A stretch of 32,076 nt of DNA, taken from positions 1 through 32,076 of the IMG/VR virus record IMGVR_UViG_3300025133_000400; one strand, written 5' to 3'. Below, piece by piece: positions 13,449-21,705 of the stretch. This stretch comes from a virus. Within the stretch, counting starts at the first letter, position 1, and every line of letters starts with the position of its first letter. A program made the translations under genes and the position numbers. Below the pieces are notes generated by a model. It was not told where the DNA came from. It saw nothing but the letters and a program-made list of their open reading frames with translations, and made no database searches.

Positions 13449-14755
13449 CTTCCTATTGCCCTATATTTGTATTGTTTAATGGGAAACTTGTTGACAAAAA
13501 AGTATCTCATGCAGTCCATGCTATGGTCGTGATAACCATCTTTAAGTGGTTCATTTTTGATGTGTGTGCCATCCTTATGTTCTGGGTATCTATAAGCTTC
13601 TAAGTCTTCAGCAATTTCAATGCATTTTTTATTAACATGTAGAAACCTTTCATTCTTAGCATTTTCAATAAAACTTCTTACATGATTAATTCCAGCTTCA
13701 ACATTCCTGCTGGTTTTATCCCTAATTGTGAAAATCCTTTTCCCAGTATATCTGTAAAATAGTTCAGCATCACCAATGCCAGTGCCAGCATTAACTTGGT
13801 AGCCAGCTGGGTCACCATAAAATCTACTAACATTGTAAGGTTTCCCCATTACTATTTCAGCTAATTTATCCACTTTTAAGTTGGTTTGATGCACCACTTC
13901 ATCAATTATGTTAACATGGTTTGCACCATCTTGCTGATAGGTTTGAAACCACAAAACAGCTGGCATTCTATAACCAAAATCAATAGAACAAAAAGTTGGA
14001 ATTGCTGGATTGTATGGAAAAAGACCAATATCAAGATTTCTGTCAAAAGGGTAAACCTTACCAGCCAAACTGGTAAATTCAGCACCATATTCTTGGGCAA
14101 AATTTTCTTTAGTAGATGTCCTTTTTGCATCTTGCAAATCTTCATCTTCCAACCCTTTGGGGAATACAATATTATTTTCCCATGTAGGGGAATTAAAAGA
14201 AAAATATGATGGTTCTTTTTTCCCTAATAAATAAAGTTCCCAAAAATAATTATAGGATTCTGGTGTGGAAATGAAAATTGCCTTTCCTTTTTTATCTGAT
14301 AATGAGGGTCTTAATATTTGTCCCCAAACCCTTCTTAAATTCATTTTACTGGCTTCATCAAATACAACCAAATCTAAGCCTTCACCAACAAGACCATCTG
14401 GATGTTCTGCTGATTTTCCACAGAAGGTTGAACCCCATTCAAATTGAATAAACTGTTCTTTTAAAGACTTCCTAATTGTTGGAAGCTTTTTGTCAATAAT
14501 CAAATCCTTCCAAACTATGTTAAAAATCTTTTCACTAATCGAATAAGTGGGGGCAACTACCCACACAACTTTATTAGGCTGTGTCACTAGTGCTTCAATT
14601 TCTTTGGCAGATGCAACAGACTTGCCCCACCTTCGCCCACAACAAGCAATGATGAATCTTTTATTGTCTGGGGCATTGTGAAGCTTTAATTGCCCACTGT
14701 GTGGTTTATAGTCAACAAACTCAAACCACTTCTTTTTATAAGCATTTTTAATCAA
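13445..14755 (-). CDS. terL: Terminase large subunit
   Basis: 436 residues with all expected motor and nuclease parts. The Walker A-type motif is CGRRWGKS (39-46), Walker B is LDLVVFDE (127-134) and the coupling motif is STP (163-165). The C-terminal RNase H-like nuclease shows SIDFGY (D259), YGDPAG (D315) and GYHDHSMDCMRY (D410/D414). It translocates DNA into the prohead through the portal and cuts it. The first gene of the leftward head operon, it is transcribed away from the scaffold/capsid genes, an unusual split from the tail side. The small subunit-like gene is 6 kb away on the other strand. Confidence 0.95.
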   Translation of the reverse strand: MIKNAYKKKWFEFVDYKPHSGQLKLHNAPDNKRFIIACCGRRWGKSVASAKEIEALVTQPNKVVWVVAPTYSISEKIFNIVWKDLIIDKKLPTIRKSLKEQFIQFEWGSTFCGKSAEHPDGLVGEGLDLVVFDEASKMNLRRVWGQILRPSLSDKKGKAIFISTPESYNYFWELYLLGKKEPSYFSFNSPTWENNIVFPKGLEDEDLQDAKRTSTKENFAQEYGAEFTSLAGKVYPFDRNLDIGLFPYNPAIPTFCSIDFGYRMPAVLWFQTYQQDGANHVNIIDEVVHQTNLKVDKLAEIVMGKPYNVSRFYGDPAGYQVNAGTGIGDAELFYRYTGKRIFTIRDKTSRNVEAGINHVRSFIENAKNERFLHVNKKCIEIAEDLEAYRYPEHKDGTHIKNEPLKDGYHDHSMDCMRYFFVNKFPIKQYKYRAIGR

Positions 14756-14896
14756 ATTACTAAAATATTTTGCATAGTTATACTTATAATTTATATATTA
14801 TAACACCAATTACACAAGATATTGTGTAAATTTGGTAAATTTTTAACCATAACCACAACATCTTGTGGTGTGAGTTTAATAAAAAAAAGGATGCAG
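14756..14896. promoter_or_regulatory. Divergent late control region with paired palindromes
   Basis: Between terminase (leftward) and scaffold (rightward). It contains TTACACAA-GATA-TTGTGTAA (14810-14829) and ACCACAA-CATC-TTGTGGT (14852-14869). Both share the core CACAA-NATN-TTGTG and their centres are 41 bp apart, close to four helical turns. TATAAT (14785-14790) reads rightward and ATTATA (14797-14802) reads TATAAT leftward, so promoters for both directions fit. The second palindrome belongs to a 20-bp element nearly repeated at 6409-6428. AAAAAAAAGG at the right end is the scaffold binding site. Confidence 0.65.
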
Positions 14897-15430
14897 ATGG
14901 CAGAAGAACAGGTTCAGCAGAACCAAGAACAAAATGAAGGTAATCAAGAAACCAGTGAGGGTGAACAAGATTACAAAGCTTTGTATTTATCAGAAATTGA
15001 TAATGCTAAAAAACAAAGGAAGGCTAAACAGGAAGCAGAATCCAAGCTTAATAAGTTTGAGCAAGATGCAGAAGCATTAAGGGTGGGGAGTCTTAAAGAA
15101 GAAGGCAAAAAGGATGAATATATTAAGGAACTGGAAGGCAAAATTTCAACTATATCTCCTAAGCTTGAAACTTTAGAAGGCTTTTATAATAACACCAAAA
15201 CTGAATTGCTTTCAAAGGTAGCAGACGAAACAGAAAGGGAAACACTTTCTGGTTTATCATTAGAACAGTTGCAAGTAATCATCCCTAAGATGACAGCACA
15301 AAAGAAAGCTGAACAAATTGGGGATTCATATGGGGCTGTTAAACAAAATAAAATTAAAAAAGACATTTCTGAAATGACGATTGACGAACAAAAGGAAAAT
15401 TGGGACGCAATTGTTGATTCTTTCAGATAA
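14897..15430 (+). CDS. Capsid scaffold protein
   Basis: A 177-residue highly charged helical protein immediately before the capsid gene. The N-terminus is Gln/Glu-rich, with a coiled coil (about residues 25-95, KKQRKAKQEAESKLNKFEQD), then a second helical stretch ending near EQLQVIIPKM and a basic-acidic tail ending EQKENWDAIVDSFR. Composition, length and position are as in scaffolding proteins of siphoviruses. I start at ATG 14897 because AAAAAGG is six bases before it. A longer frame from 14822 lies inside the control palindromes. Confidence 0.82.
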   Translation: MAEEQVQQNQEQNEGNQETSEGEQDYKALYLSEIDNAKKQRKAKQEAESKLNKFEQDAEALRVGSLKEEGKKDEYIKELEGKISTISPKLETLEGFYNNTKTELLSKVADETERETLSGLSLEQLQVIIPKMTAQKKAEQIGDSYGAVKQNKIKKDISEMTIDEQKENWDAIVDSFR

Positions 15431-15446
15431 AAATTAAGGGGCTTAT

Positions 15447-16334
15447 ATGGCTTATGTAAATACTTCAGTTGGAACAGCAGACACAGATGCTGACATGCTT
15501 GTTCCAGAACTCTGGGCAAAATCAGTTTTTGGCTATATCCAAAAGAAAATGGTTTTATCAAACTTGGTTGACACTTCTTTTTCTTCTTTAGTAAAAGAAA
15601 AAGGTGATGTGATTCACATTCCTAAAGTGTCAGCTGAAAGTGCAACCACTACAACACCAGTAGCATTGTCTGGTGCAACCGAAAACATAACTTACACATC
15701 ACCAAATGATGGCGAAGTGCAACTGTCTATAAATAAATTGTCTTATGTGGCAAAAATTATTTCTGACATTGCTAAAATTCAAGCTTCACCAGAATTATTA
15801 AATGCATATACTAAAAATATGGGTTATGCTATTGCTGGGGCAATTGAAGACTTTGTTCATACAACAATTTCTGGTGCATCTGGTGCATCAAATCTTGATT
15901 TAGGAACAGCCAACACCTTTGCTGATTCAGACCTTTCAGCAATTGTTTCCAAAATAGGTGATTTAGGTCTTGATGCCAAAGGCATGGTGTTTGCTCTACA
16001 TCCATATCATTATGGCAAATTATATGCACTAGATGAGTTCACTTCTAGGGATTACAGAAGTGATGCACCAGTTCAATCTGGAATAGCTGGAACATTGCTT
16101 GGCATGCCAGTTGTTGTTTCAAATGAATTTGGAACTGGAACACCATCAGCTGATGCTGTTGTTGGTGCGTTATGGCATCCCGAAAATGTTAAGCTTGCAT
16201 ACCAACAAACACCTAAAGTTGTTTCACAATATTCTGTGGACTTTTTGGGCAATAAAGTTGCTGTATGGTCAGCTTATGGGGGTGCAGTTCTTAATGGCAA
16301 CCAAGTCATTTTAATTAACGAACCAGCAAGTTAA
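15447..16334 (+). CDS. Major capsid protein (HK97-type fold)
   Basis: A 295-residue protein in the standard place after scaffold. It has an N-terminal arm (MAYVNTSVGTADTDADMLVPELW), an extended strand region with VIHIPKVSAES, a long helix around SPELLNAYTKNMGYAIAGAIEDF, the P-domain-like FALHPYHYGKLYALDEF, then GIAGTLLGMPVVVSN and a closing strand set. These fit HK97-fold capsid proteins. AAGGGG precedes the ATG. Small accessory genes and an unusual 14-bp stem-loop follow it. Confidence 0.88.
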   Translation: MAYVNTSVGTADTDADMLVPELWAKSVFGYIQKKMVLSNLVDTSFSSLVKEKGDVIHIPKVSAESATTTTPVALSGATENITYTSPNDGEVQLSINKLSYVAKIISDIAKIQASPELLNAYTKNMGYAIAGAIEDFVHTTISGASGASNLDLGTANTFADSDLSAIVSKIGDLGLDAKGMVFALHPYHYGKLYALDEFTSRDYRSDAPVQSGIAGTLLGMPVVVSNEFGTGTPSADAVVGALWHPENVKLAYQQTPKVVSQYSVDFLGNKVAVWSAYGGAVLNGNQVILINEPAS

Positions 16335-16349
16335 TAGTTGTTAAATAAT

Positions 16350-16393
16350 GGGCATGAGGTTGGTTGTTGCTTACTTCTTCCAACCTCATACCC
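16350..16393 (+). other. Long stem-loop after the capsid gene
   Basis: GGGCATGAGGTTGG (16350-16363) pairs with CCAACCTCATACCC (16380-16393), 13 of 14 positions, loop of 16 bases. An outer pair TAGTT (16335-16339) / AACTA (16395-16399) extends it. There is no T-run after it and the next binding site AAAAAGG follows at once, so it is not a standard terminator. It could shield the 3' end of capsid mRNA or mark an RNase processing site, giving more capsid message than tail message. Confidence 0.65.
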
Positions 16394-16409
16394 TAACTAA
16401 AAAGGAACT

Positions 16410-16592
16410 ATGGAATTTATTTGTTTTAAAAAACCAGATGGGAGCATTCTTAGATTTGATAAATCTATAATAGATGAGAAAGAAAAGAAAAGATATTTGG
16501 CTAAAAACTTCCTTCTTTGTGATGAAAAAGGGAATGAAATAAAGGTCAAAAAACCCCCAACTAAAACATATTTTAAAAAGAAGAAAAAATAA
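16410..16592 (+). CDS. Small lysine-rich protein, 60 aa
   Basis: Starts after AAAAAGGAACT. The product is about one quarter lysine, with MEFICFKKPDGSILRF and a basic C-terminus ending in five Lys after TYFK. Its stop is followed directly by the endolysin start. It sits between the capsid and lysis genes in the late operon. A small DNA- or capsid-associated accessory protein is possible; no family recognised. Confidence 0.7.
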   Translation: MEFICFKKPDGSILRFDKSIIDEKEKKRYLAKNFLLCDEKGNEIKVKKPPTKTYFKKKKK

Positions 16593-17021
16593 ATGCCACA
16601 TTTTGGGAAAGCATCAAAGCAAAAGCTTGACACATGCCACCCAGACCTTCAAAAACTTGCTAATGCTATAATTGAAGATGGGCTTGACATATCAATTATA
16701 GATGGGTATAGGGACAAACAAACACAAAATGATGTCTTTGACAAAGGGGCTAGTACAAACATATTTCCAGAATCCAAACATAATGGTGTGGATGGGAATC
16801 CACCATCAATAGCATTCGATATTGCACCCTACCCAATTGATTGGGATGATTTTAGAAGATGGTATTTTTTAGGTGGTTATGTTTTAGCTAAAGCCAAAGA
16901 ATTAGACTTAAACATTAGATGGGGTGGTTTATGGTCAAAAAGTAATTTTGAAAACCTTGATTTTGACAAGAATACTTTCAATGACACCCCACATTTTGAA
17001 TTAATAACAAAAAGGGATTAA
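16593..17021 (+). CDS. Endolysin, M15-family peptidase
   Basis: A 142-residue protein with the M15 (VanY/endolysin Ply-type) zinc peptidase signature: IIDGYRDKQTQND (32-47), SKHN (H63), AFDIAPYP (D76) and NDTPHFEL (H134, with D131 as likely catalytic acid). It has no signal peptide and no separate wall-binding domain, so it should need a holin. It probably cleaves peptide links in peptidoglycan. The small membrane protein next to it (17023) is a natural holin candidate. Lysis genes between capsid and tail genes are unusual but known in environmental phages. Confidence 0.88.
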   Translation: MPHFGKASKQKLDTCHPDLQKLANAIIEDGLDISIIDGYRDKQTQNDVFDKGASTNIFPESKHNGVDGNPPSIAFDIAPYPIDWDDFRRWYFLGGYVLAKAKELDLNIRWGGLWSKSNFENLDFDKNTFNDTPHFELITKRD

Positions 17022-17022
17022 C

Positions 17023-17166
17023 ATGATTGATTTTATACAAGCACATTGGGAATATATTACTATTTTAATCTTAGTAGTTGATAAAGTTGTTGCATTGTCA
17101 CCATCAAAAAAAGATGATTTAATTTGGTATTACATCAAAAAGATGATTCCAAAAGGGAAAAAATAA
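17023..17166 (+). CDS. Small membrane protein, candidate holin, 47 aa
   Basis: An ATG two bases after the endolysin stop, preceded by AAAGGGATTAAC, opens a 47-codon frame. The product begins MIDFIQAHWEYITILILVVDKVVALS, a single hydrophobic segment (about residues 10-25), then a charged tail rich in Lys and Tyr/Trp. The small N-out helix plus basic tail beside an endolysin suggests a holin or pinholin-like role. The frame ends directly at the TTG start of the next gene. Codon use and tight spacing support it. Confidence 0.7.
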   Translation: MIDFIQAHWEYITILILVVDKVVALSPSKKDDLIWYYIKKMIPKGKK

Positions 17167-17751
17167 TTGTCAAAAACCCTTTCATTAGAAACTGTTGACC
17201 AACATTTTAGACCAATAAGGTTTAGTGAAAAATCCACTTGTTTAAGCATGCGTGATGATGGTATTAAGGTTGATGGTTCTATTGTTACAAGGTCACTTAA
17301 AGTGGATGGGTGTGAAACAGGCACAACCATGCTTAATATAATCCATGCTGGATGGTATGCTTCAACGACTGGAAAAGTATATATGCCACTTAATGGCTAT
17401 ATTGTAGAAAAGACTTCAGTAACTTCCAGTAATGAATATATTGCTATAGTAGCCCCTTTTAGTGGACAGCTTAAAAGGGTAATAATTAGGTCAGAAATAG
17501 CTTGTGGAACTGGTTGTGAAGTTGGGCTTCATATTAGCACAAATGGCACAGAAGTGCCTAATTCAACAGCTACACACACTAAGGGAGCTGACATGTTAGT
17601 AGATGACACTAGTTATCCATTTAAATTTGAAAATGCCACATTTAATGCAGGGGAAATCTTAGCAGTTTCATTTAGTTCTAGCAATAAAAGCTATGACACA
17701 AATGCTGTGCTTGTTTTTGAATATAATATTAAAGAAGGATTGGACACTTAA
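17167..17751 (+). CDS. Virion structural protein, fiber-like, TTG start
   Basis: 194 residues starting at TTG, eight bases after AAAGGG. It is strand-rich with Gly/Ser/Thr content. GWYASTTGKVYMPLNGY followed by PFSGQLKRVIIRSE and FNAGEILAVSFSSS looks like a beta-sandwich domain of phage head or tail decoration proteins. The following gene overlaps its stop (TTAATGG). The exact role is unknown; either head fiber or neck/tail fiber is possible. Confidence 0.65.
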   Translation: MSKTLSLETVDQHFRPIRFSEKSTCLSMRDDGIKVDGSIVTRSLKVDGCETGTTMLNIIHAGWYASTTGKVYMPLNGYIVEKTSVTSSNEYIAIVAPFSGQLKRVIIRSEIACGTGCEVGLHISTNGTEVPNSTATHTKGADMLVDDTSYPFKFENATFNAGEILAVSFSSSNKSYDTNAVLVFEYNIKEGLDT

Positions 17752-18548
17752 TGGCTGGGTTTGCTTCCAAAACAGTTAAAGACACATACAATGATTTACT
17801 TCAAATTGACAATGTAAATGCTGGAATTGACACTACAACCAGACCACTTAAAGATGGTGCTGGCAATAGTAGTGCCTTAGGCATATCAGATGACATTGTT
17901 AGGGTTAAGCCAGTAACAGATGATGGAACAGCTTTTGATGTCCAAAATAAGGCTGGAACATCCTTGTTTTCTGTGGATAGTTCTGGGGAAACAATTACAG
18001 CTGTTAATAATTATATTAATACACATGAGGCATGGTTCAATTGGTCAAAAGCCAATGAAGCTGATGCTTTTACTGCTGATGACACACATGCTTTGGGTCA
18101 TTTTGGATTAATGGCTAATGATGTCACAACTAACCCCTTTTATGTAGCTATTGGAACTGGAACAGACCCAGACACATCACTTTCTTTAAGTAGTTCCTCA
18201 TTACCTCAATTAATGGCTTACTGGATATTGCCCTACAATATAACCCTAGACCTTATTAAAATATATTCAGCTAATGCAAATTCATCTGGAACAACATCTG
18301 TGATTCATCTAGTGGAATATGATATTGACACCAGCAATAGTTCTACATCTGGGGATTTGTCGAATGGTGTTGTTATTGCTGACCATACAGCCACAATTCA
18401 ATCAGATAGGTCAGCAGTAGATTTTCATAATTTAACCATTCAACAGGCAAATGTAAATTCTGGCAAATGTGTTGTGGCTTCAATGGCTGTAGCTGACCAA
18501 ACATTAGCTAATTCAATTAAAATGCAAATTTTATATCATTTAAGGTAG
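17751..18548 (+). CDS. Fiber-like structural protein, 265 aa
   Basis: The N-terminal 80 residues contain TVKDTYNDLLQIDN, RPLKDGAGNSSALGIS and AFDVQNKAGTSLFSVD. These are the short repeated-strand patterns common at the beginning of phage fiber or adhesin shafts. The remainder forms a Ser/Thr/Asn-rich beta domain with NPFYVAIGTG and SLPQLMAYWILPYNI. It is translationally coupled to the gene before (A of TAATG shared). It likely adorns the virion surface; the target is unknown. Confidence 0.65.
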   Translation: MAGFASKTVKDTYNDLLQIDNVNAGIDTTTRPLKDGAGNSSALGISDDIVRVKPVTDDGTAFDVQNKAGTSLFSVDSSGETITAVNNYINTHEAWFNWSKANEADAFTADDTHALGHFGLMANDVTTNPFYVAIGTGTDPDTSLSLSSSSLPQLMAYWILPYNITLDLIKIYSANANSSGTTSVIHLVEYDIDTSNSSTSGDLSNGVVIADHTATIQSDRSAVDFHNLTIQQANVNSGKCVVASMAVADQTLANSIKMQILYHLR

Positions 18549-18554
18549 GATAAT

Positions 18555-20099
18555 ATGGGAAAACTAACTTCAAATTTATCAATTACAGCAGACCAAAATT
18601 TTAATTTTGAAATCAGTAAAAATTTCAGCGAATCTTTAGTTGTCAACCAAGAGCTGGACAACACAGACAATGGGGTTCAAATTATTGCTTTCAATCCATC
18701 CCAAATTCAAGCTGGTAGTCTTGCAGATTCAAAGATGCTTGTTTTATCTAATGCTGGGACAGTTCCAGCTGAAATTACAATAAGATTTCCAGATTGGACA
18801 AGTGGAACACCAGATTCAGTTGGGACAGCAGATACCACGCATAAATGTATGCTTAAACCCCTTGAATTTATCACCCTACCAAATATAAGATTTTTAGGGG
18901 CAGGGGCTGGGTTACCTTCTTTAGCAATGGGTGATGGTGGGGCTTTAAATAATACTACACCAAATTCAGCTGGAAAAGTAGATTCTGGGGCAAATACAAA
19001 TGAAGGTGGCACATTTACTGTTGGTGACACAACACTTACAGTTACAGATGGTGACTATTTTGAGGTAGGTGACTATATAAGAATTGAAAATGAAATTTGT
19101 GAAGTAACAGCAATTTCAACTAATGATTTAACTGTCAAAAGGGGAATGTTAGGGTCAACAGATGCAAGTCATTCAGATACTGATATTTATTTCCACCATT
19201 TTAATAGTTATTATGATTATGACAAGGTACTTTCTGGGTCATCCCAGTTAGTCCAAACAGATGCACAGGGTCAGTTTTTAAGCAAAAACTTCTTTGGCTA
19301 TGGAAGAACTGGGGATGATGTTGCAAGTGGTCTAGTGGCTGGGTCAGTAGCAATTAAATTTTTTGAATCAGCTTACCAGAATTTTGGATTTAATAAAAGA
19401 ATAACTAATTCCACTAGCACAAAACTAGATGTTTCAACAGCTTATGCATTTGATTTAACAGTTGATGATTCTAGTGCAACCACAATATCATTTACAACTG
19501 GCAGTGATGCAACTTTTAAAGATGTTATTAGCAAGATACAAACAGCAATCAACAATGAAGTTGAAGATAACACAAGCAACCTTTATAATTACCCATGCAC
19601 AATTTCATTAGCAAATGGTGATGTTAGAGTTGTTTCATCTTCACATTTATTCCCACATGATGGCACTAATGGAAGCCAAGTTCTATTGGAAAGTGGTTCT
19701 ACTGGAACTGATTTATTTGCTGGAACAAGTGGGATTTTTCCAGCAGAAGCAAATTTACCAAAAGCAGTTAAACCCCAACTTCCAGCTGACACAATAATGG
19801 ACAAAGCAACTGGTGTTTCTAAGCCAAACACTGGTGCATTTTTAATTGACAATGGTAATGGAAATTTAGTTTCAGAGGGGGGTGCATTTGGTTCTGGTTC
19901 AATAAATTACCAGACTGGTGAAATTTCTTTTATATCAGCCCCTTTAAATGCCTCTTTTGTAATAAATGGACACTATGACAGTGGTTTTTCGGGGGAAGTG
20001 CATTCTTCCACGACAAAACAAAATATGATAACCTATATTTATGGGAGAAGTGTAAACCCAAAAATTAACACAGTTGTTAATGTTGTAGGATTTAATTAA
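18555..20099 (+). CDS. Large virion structural protein, 514 aa
   Basis: A strand-rich protein. The first 130 residues are a compact beta domain (MLVLSNAGTVPAEITIRF). Then comes DTTLTVTDGDYFEVGDYIRI ... VKRGMLGSTDASH, a module I associate with phage structural proteins (a turn G-M-L-G-S/T-x-A-x-H is typical). Later STAYAFDLTVDDSSATTISF and a following helix (FKDVISKIQTAINN) resemble flagellin/hook-type insert domains. The C-terminus has another beta domain. AGGTAGGATAAT precedes the start. Probably a fiber, neck or decoration protein; the exact role is open. Confidence 0.62.
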   Translation: MGKLTSNLSITADQNFNFEISKNFSESLVVNQELDNTDNGVQIIAFNPSQIQAGSLADSKMLVLSNAGTVPAEITIRFPDWTSGTPDSVGTADTTHKCMLKPLEFITLPNIRFLGAGAGLPSLAMGDGGALNNTTPNSAGKVDSGANTNEGGTFTVGDTTLTVTDGDYFEVGDYIRIENEICEVTAISTNDLTVKRGMLGSTDASHSDTDIYFHHFNSYYDYDKVLSGSSQLVQTDAQGQFLSKNFFGYGRTGDDVASGLVAGSVAIKFFESAYQNFGFNKRITNSTSTKLDVSTAYAFDLTVDDSSATTISFTTGSDATFKDVISKIQTAINNEVEDNTSNLYNYPCTISLANGDVRVVSSSHLFPHDGTNGSQVLLESGSTGTDLFAGTSGIFPAEANLPKAVKPQLPADTIMDKATGVSKPNTGAFLIDNGNGNLVSEGGAFGSGSINYQTGEISFISAPLNASFVINGHYDSGFSGEVHSSTTKQNMITYIYGRSVNPKINTVVNVVGFN

Positions 20100-20101
20100 A
20101 T

Positions 20102-21061
20102 ATGGCTTCACAAGCAATTTACTGCACCAACCAAGACATTAAAGATGTATATCCACATGTGGATGAATATGACCAAAAAACCAGATTGCTGGGCTGGGTT
20201 TTAGATTCAACTAATCTTTATGCTTCCCACGACTGTGGCAATATTTCTATGATTTATGTGAACAAAGCAAAAGGTGGTTCAATGAATATCTCCAAAGCTT
20301 CATGCACAGAAAATGGGGATTGGTTTTATGATTCAACAGAAGATGTGGTATATTATTTTGATGACAGGTACAATTTAACACTTGGTGAAGTTATTATGGA
20401 AAGTGGTGTTGATTATTCTACTTTATTAACTAGATTTAGGACTAATGCCAGCAGATATGTAGATGGAAGATTAGATTCAAGGGTTAGGGCTGAAAATTGG
20501 AAAAACAGACATGGTTCTTACAATTATAATGTTATAAGGGCTTCAGCATTAATAGCTTGTGGCTTCATGATTAAAGCCCATGATACAGACAATGCAATTG
20601 CAGAATCTTTTATGGAAGAAGCTGACCATTTAATTGAATTAATCAACTCTGGTGCTATTGTTTTAGATGACCAAGTTACCAAAGATTCATCTAGTGGCAT
20701 AATTAGGGAAGTTAGCATTACTGGTGGGGGTTTAAGACCAGTTGACCTTAAAGGTAGTTATAATTCTAGTGATTATGACCTTATTAAGATTTGGGTTGAC
20801 ACAACTGGTGGTGTTATTGGCACTGCTACTTATTCAGTAGCAGTTAAAGATTCCACTGGTTTAAAGGCTCAAACTGTCGTTGACCAGCAAATTATCAATG
20901 GACAATATCAGCTTGTGACTTCTGGGCTTTATGTTAGATGGGCTGGCACTGATGACAGTGCTACAGCTACAGCAACTGATGAATGGGAAATTGAGGTTTA
21001 TGGCACAAATGTAAGTGTTGACAATAGTGCAATTGGAACAATGAGAATGACCAGATTATAA
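20102..21061 (+). CDS. Head-tail connector-like protein with extra beta domain
   Basis: The central helical region (about 100-190: TLLTRFRTNASRYVDGRLDSR, then ASALIACGFMIKAHD and EADHLIELINSGAI) resembles head-completion adaptor proteins (gp36/gp6-like) with an N-terminal N-Q-D-I-K-D-V-Y opening. The last 110 residues form a separate strand-rich domain (SYSVAVKDSTG style turns and YQLVTSGLYVRWAG). A beta insertion near residues 45-85 is also unusual. Position before the tail terminator-like gene supports a neck role. ATG lies about 11 bases after AGGATT. Confidence 0.62.
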   Translation: MASQAIYCTNQDIKDVYPHVDEYDQKTRLLGWVLDSTNLYASHDCGNISMIYVNKAKGGSMNISKASCTENGDWFYDSTEDVVYYFDDRYNLTLGEVIMESGVDYSTLLTRFRTNASRYVDGRLDSRVRAENWKNRHGSYNYNVIRASALIACGFMIKAHDTDNAIAESFMEEADHLIELINSGAIVLDDQVTKDSSSGIIREVSITGGGLRPVDLKGSYNSSDYDLIKIWVDTTGGVIGTATYSVAVKDSTGLKAQTVVDQQIINGQYQLVTSGLYVRWAGTDDSATATATDEWEIEVYGTNVSVDNSAIGTMRMTRL

Positions 21062-21519
21062 TGATAATTAATACTGATTATTCAAATGCTTTTTGGAATG
21101 ATGTAGTTGTAAATTTAAGGGATACAATAAGCCCAGAATTTGCACCTGTTCCAGTGTATGTTTCCCCAGTTTTTCAAGAAAGTGGGAATTTAGGGATTAG
21201 AATCTGGGGTGAATCTTCTAGCACAATTGATTACATGCAAAGTGGGTGGTCTAGGTCATTTGATGTAACTATTGCATTATATATGATTAAAGAAAACCCA
21301 GATGAAGTTTTTTTTAAGCAGTTTTATCAAGATGCAGAAAGGCTTTACCAGTTATTATTTGACAACAAATTTATTGGTGCTAATGGCACTAATAATGGGT
21401 TTATTGATGGTGTAGTTTCAGAATTAATTATTAATGAAATAGAAAAAGATGAAGAAGATATTAATGGCTTACATGTAGCCAAATTTAATTATCAATGTAT
21501 AGTGCAAAGGAGTGACTAA
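21061..21519 (+). CDS. Tail terminator-like neck protein, 152 aa
   Basis: Starts with overlap of the previous stop (TAATG) and has a weak own binding site, so translation is probably coupled. The product has a strand-helix-strand pattern: FDVTIALYMIKENP, FYQDAERLYQLLFDN, then IDGVVSELIINEIE and GLHVAKFNYQCIV, which resembles tail terminator / minor tail proteins. It lies between the connector and the tail tube gene, the normal place for that role. Confidence 0.6.
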   Translation: MIINTDYSNAFWNDVVVNLRDTISPEFAPVPVYVSPVFQESGNLGIRIWGESSSTIDYMQSGWSRSFDVTIALYMIKENPDEVFFKQFYQDAERLYQLLFDNKFIGANGTNNGFIDGVVSELIINEIEKDEEDINGLHVAKFNYQCIVQRSD

Positions 21520-21693
21520 ATGAAATATGTTAAAGGTGAAAATTTTAATAAAATTGATGCTTTAGATAACTACAAAGGACTGGGAAGGTCTATTTTTGAA
21601 GCCCTAGAAAGGGGTGAGAAAGTCAAAATAGAAAGCCCACCACAAGATTTGATTGCAAATAAGTGCATCAAAGCTGAATCTGTTAAAAAATAA
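21520..21693 (+). CDS. Hypothetical protein, 57 aa
   Basis: ATG directly follows the previous TAA. The frame encodes MKYVKGENFNKIDALDNYKG..., with one helix and a basic end KAESVKK. It fills the 186-bp gap before the tail tube gene and uses typical codons (AGG before TCT is seen here). Small basic proteins of this type near tail genes are common in phages, with unknown role. Confidence 0.68.
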   Translation: MKYVKGENFNKIDALDNYKGLGRSIFEALERGEKVKIESPPQDLIANKCIKAESVKK

Positions 21694-21705
21694 AAGGGGT
21701 AAATT

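Noticed and set aside
14822-14896. Longer N-terminus for the scaffold gene
   Set aside because: The extra codons come from the operator palindromes. ATG 14897 has AAAAAGG at six bases.
15829-16314. Frames overlapping the capsid gene on both strands
   Set aside because: Shadows of the capsid coding sequence with no independent support.
16386-16633. Leftward phenylalanine-rich frames antisense to the lysine-rich gene
   Set aside because: They are complements of A-rich lysine codons (poly-Phe) and have no binding site.
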